Part shown: positions 23,011 through 33,689 of the stretch, in pieces | Layout of the letters: every line of letters starts with the position of its first letter | Numbering within the stretch: position 1 is the first letter of the stretch | Program-made: the position numbers and the translations under genes | NCBI GenBank assembly: GCA_029204225.1 | Contig: CM055097.1 | Location: forward strand, 41,520,028 to 41,584,027 | DNA from: Diphasiastrum complanatum | Taxonomy: Eukaryota > Streptophyta > Lycopodiopsida > Lycopodiales > Lycopodiaceae | DNA: 64,000 bases | Reading direction: 5' to 3' | The notes under the pieces: model-generated | The model's input: the letters and a program-made list of their open reading frames with translations, nothing else | The model's database searches: none | Told to the model about the DNA's origin: nothing

Positions 23011-23023
23011 TGGTATCAGAGCC
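23011..23023 (+). promoter_or_regulatory. Copia-3 primer binding site
   Basis: TGGTATCAGAGCC directly follows the LTR end; complementary to initiator tRNA-Met. A leader of about 920 bp with no ORF separates it from gag and has many TTGCGAC-like words. Confidence 0.95.
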
Positions 23024-23944
23024 ATCGCTCCTCTGGTGCGCTGTAGCAAGCGTGTCAGAAACTGATGCTCTAGCAAACACTCTTCTGATCTTCAGGGCCT
23101 GCGCTTCCGAAGTGAAATGCTAATCATTGTTGCAACTACTGTTAGCAGGATTCTGAAAGGAGTTTTATGATGCGGCCTTGGTAGAACTCGCATGTCTAAA
23201 CCAACGTGAGATTCTAATATGGATTCACAAGGTCGTACAATTATGCGTTGATCTAAAGTGTTGATGTCTCTTATAGCGCCCATCAGAGGTTGTTGTCGCA
23301 TGCCTACTGCATTGTCACATTTCCAAAAATTGCGCAAATTTCTTTTGCACTCTTTGCGACATTTGCAAGTTCCAGCGACACCTTATTCAACCCGTCGCAT
23401 TCATCGGCACAATAGTGTAGATTTTGTGACATCCTGACCTTCAGAATTTTGCGAGGTGTGAGAGAATTGCGAAAGTCTATGACACCTGGTTTCAAAAATT
23501 TGCGACTTTTGCGACAAGTCAAATCTGTGAAAGTTCTTTGCTGAAATTTTACGATCTGTACCATGCTCAAAGAAACTGGCTTTTCCTGCTCTCACAGACT
23601 GTGTGACAAACCAGTTATTTTGAACAACTAGCCTATCAAGGGGATTTTCTAACTTTTTTCTGAAATTTTAAAGCACATTTTTCAAAAAAATGTTCAATTT
23701 GAAGGAATCTTGTGTAATTCCTTGTCCTGAACTAAATTTGTAAAACATCAATTGTTTTTTACCTTTAAAGTTGGTAGCCCCTGATTCAACAAAGTCAGTG
23801 TCATTCAACGAGCTCTGAGAGCTCTGCGATATCTGTAACAGTTGCATTTCTTTTGCAAACTGTGTGCCAACTTTCCTCTCCCTTGCTACAACCAATTAGC
23901 ATTCTCATCATTAGTCAGTTAAGGGTCATAAGCCACACCGAGTG

Positions 23945-24735
23945 ATGGCAGCATCCTTGACTGAAACCCATCGCCTCATCGAAAGGTTCGATGGTTCAGG
24001 TTTCCATTTATGGAAGCTAAAAATGTGAATGCTATTGTTTGAGAAGGATTTTTTACAAAATAGTGGAAGGGATTGAACTGAAGCCTAACACAGGAAGTGA
24101 AGAGACACTTAGCAAGTGGGAGATGCATGATGGGCGGGCATTAGCCTCCATTATTCTGAATTCACGGGATAATGTAATTATCCATGTAAGCCATGCTAAA
24201 ACCTCTAAAGAGGCTTGGGGCATCTTGGTCAAGACCTTTGAGTCTCAAGATGTTAATACCCGACTTTTCCTAAGAAAGAAGTTCTTTCAAATGAAAATGT
24301 CAGATTCGGTTAGCATGGCAGATCACATTAATACTTTTAAATCCTTAATGGGGCAGTTAGCTGCAATTGGATCAGCTATTCAAGACACCGATGTTGTTAT
24401 GATGCTCTTAGGAAGTCTTCCTGAGACTTACGAAAATCTTGTCGTGTCGTTGGGCACACAGGCAAGATTAACCTTGCAGAAAGTAACATCTTCGTTATTG
24501 CAAGAAGAAGTTAGAAGAAAAGATATGGGAATGTCTAGTGAGACACCCATACTCTTTACGGCGAAGCCAAGAAACATAAATTTAAAAAGAAATTCGATGG
24601 CAAGGATCAATCACAATCCTCTGGGAAGAGTGATTATAAACCTTCTAAGAAGAAGGGCAAGTGCAACTATTGCAAGAAAGAGGGGCATTACATTAAACAA
24701 TGTAAGAAGCTAATTGTCAACAAGAAGAAGAAGGC
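23945..24735 (+). pseudogene. Copia-3 gag, frameshifted
   Basis: Starts MAASLTETHRLIERFDG, followed by the FHLWKLKM block, then TGA at 24026. The frame switches twice within 30 bases. From 24039 it is open again (KIVEGIEL, SKEAWGILVKTFE, TRLFLRKKFFQMKM, the usual Copia gag order). Near 24560 another frameshift moves the nucleocapsid part, CNYCKKEGHYIKQC (CX2CX4HX4C), into the frame of the following protease. Role: capsid and RNA packaging of the retrotransposon particle. At least three lesions make it non-functional. Confidence 0.9.
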
Positions 24736-24748
24736 TGAAGCGGCCAAT

Positions 24749-27463
24749 GTGGCCTCCAACAGTGAGCCCGAAAAATTGTTTTTGGCCACTAAGTCCTCGA
24801 ACACCTATCTCTTTACTGGAGACGCTTCTCATTGGTACATTGATTCTGGAGCTACCCAACACATGACTTCGAAGAAGGAGTGGTTTTCTTCTTTGAATGA
24901 AGTTTCCCAAAAAGGGAAGATCTTACTTGGAGATGACAGCAACCTTGACATAAAAGGACAGGAAGTTGTTCCTGTGATGTTGTCTGATGGAACTTTTCGA
25001 TCAATACATGATGTATTGTATGTTCCTTCTTTGACTAAAAATCTCCTTTCAGTTAGTAGGATGACTGATCATGGGTTAATGGTCCAGTTCAATGATTCCT
25101 CATGCATAGTTGCTGATAAAAAAGGGAACATTGTAGTAGGAGTAAGGGAAGGCAATTTGTTTAAATTGTGCTCTCAAATGCCTCCGACTGCTATGCTAGC
25201 ATATGGAAACAAATGTACTGATCCAACAATCTGGCATAAAAGATTTGGCCATGTTGGATTAAGTTCCCTGGAAGTTTTGAAGGCACAAAATCTAGTTCAA
25301 GATTTTCATATTAAGTTGCCCTCCAAACTATCTTTATGTGAATCCTGTATATTCGGGAAGCAACATAGAAATCCCTTTCCTAAGGAATCTCACTCACGTG
25401 CAACTAACACATTAGAGTTAGTGCACTCGGACATTTGTGGTCCGATTCAGACACTTTCCTTTGATGGAGCAAAATACTTCATCACCTTCATTGATGATTT
25501 TTCCCGATATATTGTTGTATATTTTCTGAAAGTTAAATCAGAAGCAGTTAAATTCTTTAAAGATTACAAGGTGTTTGCTAAAAAGAAAACTTGTAAATCT
25601 TTATTGAAGTTGAGATGTGACAATGGAGGAGAGTACATTTCAACCGCATTCAATCGGTTTTGTGCTGATCATGGCATAGCCCGACAATATATAGTACCGT
25701 ATTCTCCACAACAAAATGGTGTTGCTGAGAGAAAGAATCGGACTTTGGTTGAAAGTGCTAGGTGTATGTTGAAAGATTCTAATCTTTCTAATAAATTTTG
25801 AGCAGAAGCAATTGCGACAGCAACATATGTGCAAAATTTATTGCCAACAGTTGTTGTTTCTGGAAACTCCATATGAAGGCTAGTGTGGTAAGAAATCGTC
25901 GGTCTCTCACCTAAGGTCTTTTGGTTGCACTGCCTATGCCCATATTCCTAAAGAAAAACGAAAGGAACTTGATAACAAGAGTGCCAAGTGTATTATGCTT
26001 GGTTACAGTACTGAATCTAAAGGATACAGACTGTATAACCCAGCTACAGGCAAAATAACTGTTAATCGTGATGTTATTTTGATGAGACGTCAGTTTTGTC
26101 AAAAACAATGGAAGAAAATTCAACAATTGACACTGATTCAAATGAGGTTGTGTGGGAGCTTGAACATTTGGAAGATGATATTCCCACTGAGCTTGCAACT
26201 GAACCAGATGAGGAACTAGTGGTAGATATTAATAATGGGGAAGTAAATTCTGCTCCTCCTATTGCTGATCCTCCAGCTAGTTCCTCTGCAAGTTCTCCTA
26301 CATTGAGAAGATCTACTAGAGAAAAGAGACCATCCATAAAGGCCTTGGAGTCAGGATGGAGGTCGTATTTTGCCTTAAGTGCATCAACTGATTCAGAGCC
26401 TCAAACTTTGAAACAAGCACTTAAAAGTTCACATGCTGAAGAGTGGAAAAAGACATTAGACACTGAGTTTAATTCGCTTATTAAAAACAATACATGGTCA
26501 CTAACGTCACTTCCAAGTAACAGGAAGGTTGTTGGTTGTAAATGGCTCTTTAAACATAAGTTTAAAGCAGATGGTTCATTAGATCGATATAAAGCTCAAT
26601 TAGTGGCCAAAGGATATTCACAAGTCGAAGGCATCTATTATAATGATACATTCTCACCGGTTGTCAAGATGACTTCCATCAGAACCTTACTTGCAATTGC
26701 TACAGCTAAGGACATGTTTATACATCAGATGGATGTAAAAACAGCCTTTCTGAATGGAAGATTAGAAGAAGAGATTTATATGCAACAACCGGAAGATACA
26801 TTAAGCTTGGGAATGAGAGTCTAATGTGTAAACTACACAAAACTATTTATGGACTAAAACAGTCACCTAGAGCTTGGTATCAGCGTATAGATGCTTATCT
26901 AAAGTCAGAAGGATTTAGTGATGGACATGCAGATTCAAATATCTATATCCGACAGAAGCAAAGTTCATTGGTAGTTATAGCATTATATGTTGATGATGCT
27001 ATACTAGTGAGCAATGATCTCACTTTTATGAACTATTGCAAGTCAAGATTTTCTGCTGAGTTTGAGATGGTAGACTATGGTGATCTACATTATTGTCTAG
27101 GTATTCAAGTTAAAAGGAATAAGCAGCTTAAGACAATACACCTCAGCCAGAAGACAGAAGTTTGCAATGACTAACTATAAGCCTGTGAGCACACCTATGG
27201 AGAACAACTTGAAGTTATCCAAAGATATGTGTCCACAAAACGAAGAACAACAAGTACTGATGGAAGAAATTCCATATCAAAGTGTTGTTGGCAGTTTAAT
27301 GTATGCTGCAATATCTACTAGACCTGATATTGCTTTTGCAGTTAGTGTTGTCAGTCAGTTTCTAAGTAATCCTGGTCATCTTCATTGGATAGTTGTTAAG
27401 AGAATACTTAGATATTTGAGTGGAACTTCTAGCTTTGGTATTACATTAAGTCAATATGTTTCG
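24749..27463 (+). pseudogene. Copia-3 pol: protease, integrase, reverse transcriptase
   Basis: 24749-25801 carries protease HWYIDSGATQHM with its DSG site intact, then IWHKRFGHVGLSS. The integrase core follows with HSDICGPI, LRCDNGGEY and NGVAERKNRT, so all three acidic residues are present. A TGA at 25799-25801 replaces the Trp of the usual FWAEA block. Frameshifts follow to about 26000. 26096-26824 is a Glu/Ser-rich linker and the RT N-terminus (WSLTSLPSNRKVVGCKW, MDVKTAFLNG). A one-base shift near 26797 leads to 26824-27174 with LYVDDAILVSND, the RT catalytic box. Another shift leads to 27167-27463 (TPMENNLKLSKDM, STRPDIAFAVSVVSQF). RNase H does not follow in sense. Confidence 0.93.
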
Positions 27464-27793
27464 TCCGAGCATGGAATCGAGGATTCTTCGTCATAGCAAT
27501 GCAACTCTTGCTATCACATTTAAGAATTGTTCATTGATGTTCTTGGGAAGTTAAGAGATCATTGAGTAATCTCCTTGACCAGATAATTTCTTTGGTTGCC
27601 TGACATGCTGCTACATACTCAGCTTCTGCACTGGAAAGAGATATAGTTGGCTGCTTCTTACTTGTCCAAGAAATAACTCCAAAACCAAGCATGAAACAAT
27701 ATCTTGATGTCGACCTTCTTTCATTAATATCACCTGCCCAGTCAGCATCACAGAAACCGATTAATCTTAATACATTGTTAGAAACATTTTGAC
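27464..27793 (-). pseudogene. Copia-3 RNase H segment, inverted
   Basis: The minus-strand translation reads LIGFCDADWAGDIN, then VISWTSKKQPTISLSSAEAEY, then a short frameshifted gap, CDSKSCIAMTKNPRFHAR, the Copia RNase H order. It therefore faces opposite to the rest of pol. At the left junction the sense strand has GTCAATATGTTTCG (27451-27464). At the right end the reverse complement AGTCAAAATGTTTCT marks the same pol position. The RNase H C-terminus is absent. The sense and inverted copies share a few codons, LSQxVS. Confidence 0.88.
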
Positions 27794-27803
27794 TAAGTGG
27801 GAG

Positions 27804-28030
27804 TGTTAAATATAATGTATAGTCTAAATGTCTAAAGGACTATTATATGCCACTCGAGTCGCTTCTTGACGACAATTCGCGGTGCGGTGGACCACTTGGG
27901 TCCCCAACCGTCGCACCTCTGCGACATACACAGAGAGACACCTCTCTGTCACTTTCTACATGTAAGAGCTATTGCTCTCATTAACAACATTCAATATATA
28001 TTCTCTTGTTCTCTCTCTCGTTCCACAATA
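27804..28030 (+). repeat. Copia-3 3' LTR
   Basis: 227 bp. It contains a GC-rich stretch of about 33 bp (27854-27887 region, CGACAATTCGCGG) that is absent from the 5' LTR. Confidence 0.93.
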
Positions 28031-28035
28031 AGGTG

Positions 28036-28334
28036 CAGCAAGCGTCATTCAAATTTGCACTAGAGCATCAATTGTAATATCATTCTTACCCAACTGGACA
28101 TGTTGAGTCTTGATTTAGTCATAAAATTTTGAGTTTTGTGGGTATCGTTGGAGTATTTCACCTATTCATCTCTAGGTAGGTGTGGAAGGTCGGTAAGTGG
28201 AAGAGTAGTGGTGCAAGCTACTAGTTCACTCCAATGCTCACTTCACTCAGTGGCGACTTTATAACTCAGGTAGCCAGCAACGAATGCATGCAGAGTACGA
28301 GATATCTGTCTCTCTCTCTCTCTCGATAGCTATG

Positions 28335-28397
<63 letters not shown>

Positions 28398-28621
28398 GTA
28401 TATAGTAGTGAATGCGGTTAATCCCCATATTTTAATGCATGCATGCTGCAGGCAAATATGCAACCTTAATGACGATCGAGCAGTGACTATAGCTTGCCTA
28501 AGATGTTAAATCTTCAGACAAGATATATATTGTGATTGAATTATGTAGTAGTAATGTTGGTTTGAGTTTATGTAGTAGTATTGTTGGCTTGAGTTGAGCA
28601 GCTGTGTGTGAAGCTTGGGAA
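28036..28621. other. Intergenic with (TC)n and (TA)n tracts
   Basis: Region between Copia-3 and the GNAT gene; it should contain the GNAT promoter and 5' UTR. It holds a TC tract (about 28310-28324) and a TA tract (about 28337-28385). No clear core promoter motif stands out because of the TA repeat. Confidence 0.5.
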
Positions 28622-30511
28622 ATGATGGGTAATTCGCCTCTCAGTTTTTCAATCCGAGAGATAAGGGTTGATGATCTGAATGCTGCAGCGGAGTTGTGCT
28701 TTCAAGCCTTTTGGGAGCACAATGTGTGTGTGGGAATTTGCCCCAGTGTTGATTTTCAGGACGTGGAATCTGCTCGCCTCATGATACAGCAGCGCCTGCT
28801 TGATCCTTTAGCAGATGGGATTGTTGCGGTGAATGACAGACCTCGCCGTGTGATCGCGGTTGGCTTCATCCACTACGGTAGGTTTTATTTGGTCCAGCTA
28901 TAACTCTCAGTCAGCTGCCATGATAATAGACACTTGCTCTCAATATATGGCTTGGGCTTGTGCCGTGGGACGTTGGCAGGTAGGAAAGTGAATTCAGTCA
29001 CGGCAGTGGCCGTCGACCCGAAGGCGAGTGGCAAAGGAGTGGGCAAGGCTATAATGCTCGCGTTGCTTGAAAAGTCTCGGAAAACTGAGGCAGTATCGAT
29101 CAGACTCACCCAGGTATAAACGCCGCCACTTCGAAGACGGGTTGTTAAACTCAATTTTCAAGATTAGATCTGACAACAATATTGTGATCCAGCGATGGTC
29201 TAACTGATCTAAGAAGTTATCGGATTGTACCACAAGGCTGACTTGACTAAATTCGACCAGTTTAGAGGCTCCGCACCTAAATTAGACTTGATTATACGAG
29301 AGCGTTATAGCATGGATTGATGATGCAGTATTTTGTGCAGTCAGCGACCAACATCAAAAGCTTTGCATTGTATTTTAGTATTGGTTTTATGCCAGTGGAG
29401 TGCTTATGCAACTTCTGTGGCAATCTTCAGCCTGATCAGTCTGCAGCAGCAGCTCTTTCAGTTCACCTAAACCTTGATGGTACTGAGACTTATGGTTCAG
29501 TACGATTCCCATTTCTAGACTCATGAAGTTCTCTGAATCCAGAAAATGCTGTTTCTTAAGCTATTGTCAAAAAACATACTCAAGCAGCATGCACATTTGA
29601 GTTTTAATTTCATCCTTTTTATTCCCATGATATGTGAATAGTTTAGTGTGATGCTTTATTTACAAATACCTGATGGACAGGTTTAAAGGTGAGACAAATG
29701 GAGGAGCCTGATTTGAAAATTTGCTCCGATCTTTTCAACAAAGCTTTGGGCTATGATCGTGAAAGAGAACTTAGAGCTACATTAAGTTCGAGCCAGGTGT
29801 GGGTGGTCACCAAATCTGGTTCCATTCAGTAAGCACATTCTGCTCCTGCTCACAGTATTCAAAACAAGCTATGAAAATTCAAAGGCAACCGGACAAGTTG
29901 TTTCTGATTCCAGATTAATTTTCAGTTATCAAACCTTCCACATGCATTTTCAAATAGGATATAAATCAATCAAACTCCTAGTCTCAGTGGAGAAAAATTG
30001 TTTGCTGGGTAAATGACAGTCTAATGAATTATGTACAGGGGTTTTGCTACAGGATTCAATAGAACGGGATACATAATTGCAACAAGCGAGGAAGCATGTG
30101 TGGCCTTGTACTGCAATGCATCTGGTTATGTCTTTGCAAATGTGTTGTGTCAATTGTATCCGAAAATACTAAAGTGGGCACTTGCTGCAAAACTTCCATT
30201 GATAAGGTATCTCAATTACAACAATTTGTTTTCATATCATGACGTTGTTAAAATTCGGAGGAATACTCCCTTCTTTCTCTTAGATAGGATTAACTCGGGA
30301 CTATTTGTGCTTGCCCAATGCATTTAAAGTCTTACCTGATGTAATTCAATCCTTTGCTTTACTGCATACAAGATAATGGAAGCACGGCATTGTCTTAGGC
30401 TTTCAACCTTATGCTCATTTTTTGCTTGTGGACAGAAATGCATGGATAATGGTTCGTGGTGAGTATCAAAGGCCCGCCAATGGGCTAGTGTGGGCTCCTG
30501 GTTTACACTAA
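28622..30511 (+). CDS. GNAT-superfamily N-acetyltransferase-like protein, six exons
   Basis: Exons by reading: 28622-28877, 28980-29113, 29341-29479, 29681-29828, 30039-30206, 30436-30511. All introns are GT-AG (102, 227, 201, 210 and 229 bp) and phases agree, giving 306 residues and TAA. The N-terminal half is a GNAT fold: the acetyl-CoA-binding motif A is clear at residues 95-109 (VAVDPKASGKGVGKA), followed by ALYFSIGFMP. The second half (from about residue 178, VRQMEEPDL) looks like a degenerate second GNAT module, ending VRGEYQRPANGLVWAP. It should transfer an acyl group from acyl-CoA to an amine; the substrate is unknown. The start could be ATG 28622, 28625 or an upstream in-frame ATG at 28604. 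It is flanked by Copia-3 and Gypsy debris. The exon model is by eye, without transcript evidence. Confidence 0.8.
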
Positions 30512-31302
30512 AGTCTCTTTTCCACCTATGGTGGATGGCATACAAAGATAAGACTAACTTATTCTAGTGAGCAAAGGCTTCAAATAATGATAGAACAACA
30601 TAATATTAGTTTATAGGGTATATGCCTCAATATGTATATTGGTTTGGAAACTTATGTAAGGGTTAAAAATCTCAACATGTCCCTCATGAAAGCCGAGTTG
30701 GGATGAGAGTCTCGTAAGTATGGCAATCAAGACCCAAGTGGGAATCACGTATGTTCATGGAATAGGCCCCATCTAGGAGTCCACGGGCTACAAAACTAGC
30801 TTGGCCTATATATGTGTATGTACAACGTAAGTATTGCTCATAGAACACTATTGCCAAGACTTAATATAGTCTAAAAAAAGATAAATTCCATTTATATGAT
30901 GACTTTGATTGTAACACAATTCTTTGAAACAAGGAATGGCAGAGAGATCAGAGACCCATTTTTTTAATGCTTTTATGATTTCTCGAAAAAAATCACATTA
31001 ATTTTGAATCTTGAATCTTCCAATTAACTGATTATTTTTACAATGTTACATTTTGGAGATGTTTTAAATTTGATGTGAGTATTTTCAATTGTGGACTAAA
31101 ATCATTACAAAATTGCAAAAAATAAAATCCTTGAAATTTGAAGCAATGAATAATAATTGCTTAACCGTTTAAATTAAAAAACTTAAAGAATATTTAATTT
31201 TTTTCAAAAATATACACTTTAAAAGATCTTAATCTTTGTCTAAAAGCTTGTTTTTTATTAAAGCTAAAAATTTTGACACTTGCAAACATCATTGTCATAC
31301 TT
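30512..31302. other. No gene recognised
   Basis: 3' flank of the GNAT gene, increasingly AT-rich. No element or motif recognised. Confidence 0.45.
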
Positions 31303-32250
31303 TATTTAGTGTGTTCTGGGCCTCACAAGGATATTAGTTACTTTCGGTCATGTCCAGTATGACGTGGCATAACTAACATTTTGTTTCACTGGAGTACCGT
31401 GTATCCAAGACTAGAAGTATACTGAATTCTATGTACTGGTCATGGACATAACACCTGCCATCTTGACTAGAATGTCTTCTATGGTCGGCAATAGTTCTGT
31501 CCTTGGAGCTTCGCATGTTCACCTCTGATCTGTGTGGTGAACCTTGCGGTGTGGTCACTTGTTAATTTCTTCCTGGTGCAGTGTTTTGAGGAGCTGTCGG
31601 TTGTTGTGCAACTTGAGTAGCTTCCTCCGCTTGTGCTTCTTGTATCTAATGCTTGATCTTATGATATTGTCTCTGTTCATACTTCACATTCGAATAAGGT
31701 AATCATGTTCCTCTTGATGTTGAAGGTTGATCAGTTAGCATTGTTACAGAATGTGGTGATGATGGAGCTACCTCCTTGTGCTTTTGTGCTCGTGTAACAG
31801 CTAACACTGGAACATTAGGATAGGCAGGTCTCCTTGGTATAGTTGAGTGTGGAGTTGTGCTTGGGCCTGCTGATTGAACTACAGTCCAATTCAATGGTGC
31901 GTTGGTGCTGGTTTTCAATGGACAATTCTTGTAACAATATCCATATCCACACTCGCGGTAGAAGGGCATGTAAATTCCTGTGTTTGGACATTCAGCAATC
32001 CTATGTCCTTCTCCGCATCCATATAATCTGCCCATTGGCGTTGTGGTCATGTAGCGTATGTGGCATATTTCTCATTAATAGCAGATTGATGAAAGGATCA
32101 TCAGGTCCATACCATTGTTGCATTTCCTGTTGGAAAAATATTTCAGCTTCCGTCGCTGTCTGGCATGGGAATATCTTGATCCATTGGATTTGGCTTATTT
32201 GGTTGAATCTCTTCTGTTGTTGCTTGATGTAGCTCTGGATTCTCTATAGG
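31303..32250 (-). mobile_element. Gypsy fragment H: gag end fused to LTR start
   Basis: 31303-31452 is an inverted copy of the LTR start at 59662-59812 (TGTTATGTCCATGACC in element sense). To its right, 31703-32050 on the minus strand encodes a nucleocapsid-like end of gag: GCGEGHRIAECP followed by ECGYGYCYKNCPLK, two zinc-knuckle-like units with some lost ligands. The same block lies in the Gypsy K gag at about 62.4-62.5 kb. In element sense gag therefore runs almost directly into an LTR, and the whole pol is deleted. Confidence 0.75.
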
Positions 32251-32999
32251 TAGTATTCTACCAGATCTCAATCTCATTCACTGTGCAGATTCAATGCAAA
32301 GTAAAGGTTTATGGCAACAGCGGATCTGAGTGGATCTTGGTCGGGTGATGATCTGTGAATGATGATAGAAAGGAATGGAAGGAACACGACTAACTAACAA
32401 ATTTTACTCGACAATAATTGTAATGATTATTGAAAGAGATGGATGGATGGTGGCACAAATTTGAATGGAGTTGATCACACAAAAAATGGATGTTGTAACA
32501 GCGCAGTTGGTAACAGTGGTGAGTGATAGATGGCCACAATGGTGCCGAGGCGGGTGGGGTCCAGAAGACTGTGTTGGCCCCCAGCACTGAATGGTATGAA
32601 TTGTAAGATCAAACAGGTTGATCAGAGGGCTCTGGCAAGGGTTAGGCGAATGTTCTCATTGGCGAGAGATAGTCTTCAGAAGGCAATTTAGCAATTTTGA
32701 GAGCTGGGAACGTTCGTCGGACTAGTTGCAGATAATATTAACCTTCGCCCACTTCACAGATACTTCAGAACAATATTTTATGACTATTCTGGGCTCGCCG
32801 AAGATTGATGATACATAGGCGAGGGTTTATGAAGGTTGGCGAATATTCAAAGGACTTAGATTTTTCTTTGAGAACTGGAAACATTTGCATGACGACTTTT
32901 TCTCAATATTAACCTTCGCTAACTTCACTGAAGCTAGAAAACATGGAAAAGTAGCTACTGACAAACTGGCAAAGGTTGGCAATAAGTACTTCAAAACCA
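32251..32999. other. No gene recognised
   Basis: Some TTCGC/GGCGA-rich words reminiscent of the LTR-B family, but no domain and no paired repeat. Confidence 0.4.
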
Positions 33000-33137
33000 C
33001 AAACATTCGAGGAAGCAATTGAATGTCCAAACAAGGACAGATGGATCCAAGCCATGAATGAAGAGATGGAATCCATGAAGAAGAATGAGGTATGGACATT
33101 GCAGCCATTACCAGATAAGCGAAGAACTGTACGCTAG
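33000..33137 (+). pseudogene. Copia RT N-terminal scrap
   Basis: Translation TFEEAIECPNKDRWIQAM then KKNEVWTLQPLPDKRR, the characteristic start of the Copia reverse transcriptase region. It ends at a stop next to LTR-like sequence. Confidence 0.75.
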
Positions 33138-33630
33138 ATGCACTAATGATACAAGAAGATACAGATAGACAAAATATAGAATAGAGAAGTCCGCCAGTGA
33201 GTGAGACATTGTAAGCAAGATCCACAGAGATCCAAGAGTGTGCTAGTAAGCGAGACACTGTTCATGGGAGAACACCGCTTCTCTCACGCCAATGCGCTGT
33301 GTAGGTCTGTCACACAATGCTTAAACCAAGAGGATCAATAGATGATCTTGTAGCTGTTATGCACAAATCATTCTAAATTGTTTGATCTCGATTGAATTGT
33401 TGTCTGCTTATTATTCGTGTATCTCATTCGCTTGTTTTATCTATTCCGCACATAGTTTCAATCTTGTTGAATGCTGAATTAACTTAAACGTAGGTCAGCA
33501 ATGTCTGTCTACATTCTAGAGGATTGTAGGAATGATATAGCAGGCAGTGACCAACAATCATATCCAAACTCCATCCGAATTTATTCGCGTTTCATTCGTA
33601 TCGATTCGCATTCGTCAGTGGTATCAGAGC
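33138..33630 (+). repeat. Truncated LTR-B relative with primer site
   Basis: Shares with the Copia B LTR (39574-40585) the words CTTCTCTCACGCCAA, GAGGATTGTAGGA and CTCCATCCGAAT in the same order. It ends at a tRNA-Met primer site, TGGTATCAGAGC (33619-33630), with a partial second copy GGTATCAGAG about 31 bp later. The LTR start is missing. Confidence 0.75.
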
Positions 33631-33689
33631 TTGATTCCCAACAGAGGTATCAGAGATTGGTTCCCTCTTCATCTCAACATATTGCAAGT

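Larger units (their letters stand above)
22817..28030 (+). mobile_element. Copia-3, full-length LTR retrotransposon with inverted RNase H
   Basis: Bounded by the 5-bp duplication AGGTG (22812-22816 and 28031-28035). Short LTRs (194 and 227 bp) both start TGTTAAATATAATG and end TTCCACAATA. A tRNA-Met primer site follows the 5' LTR and AAGTGGGAG precedes the 3' LTR. Gag and pol read on the plus strand up to the end of the RT, but the RNase H part lies in the opposite orientation and the last part of pol is absent. It cannot be autonomous as it stands. Confidence 0.95.

Noticed and set aside
28266-28463. 65-codon ORF with Tyr-Ile repeats
   Set aside because: Product of the (TA)n tract upstream of the GNAT gene.
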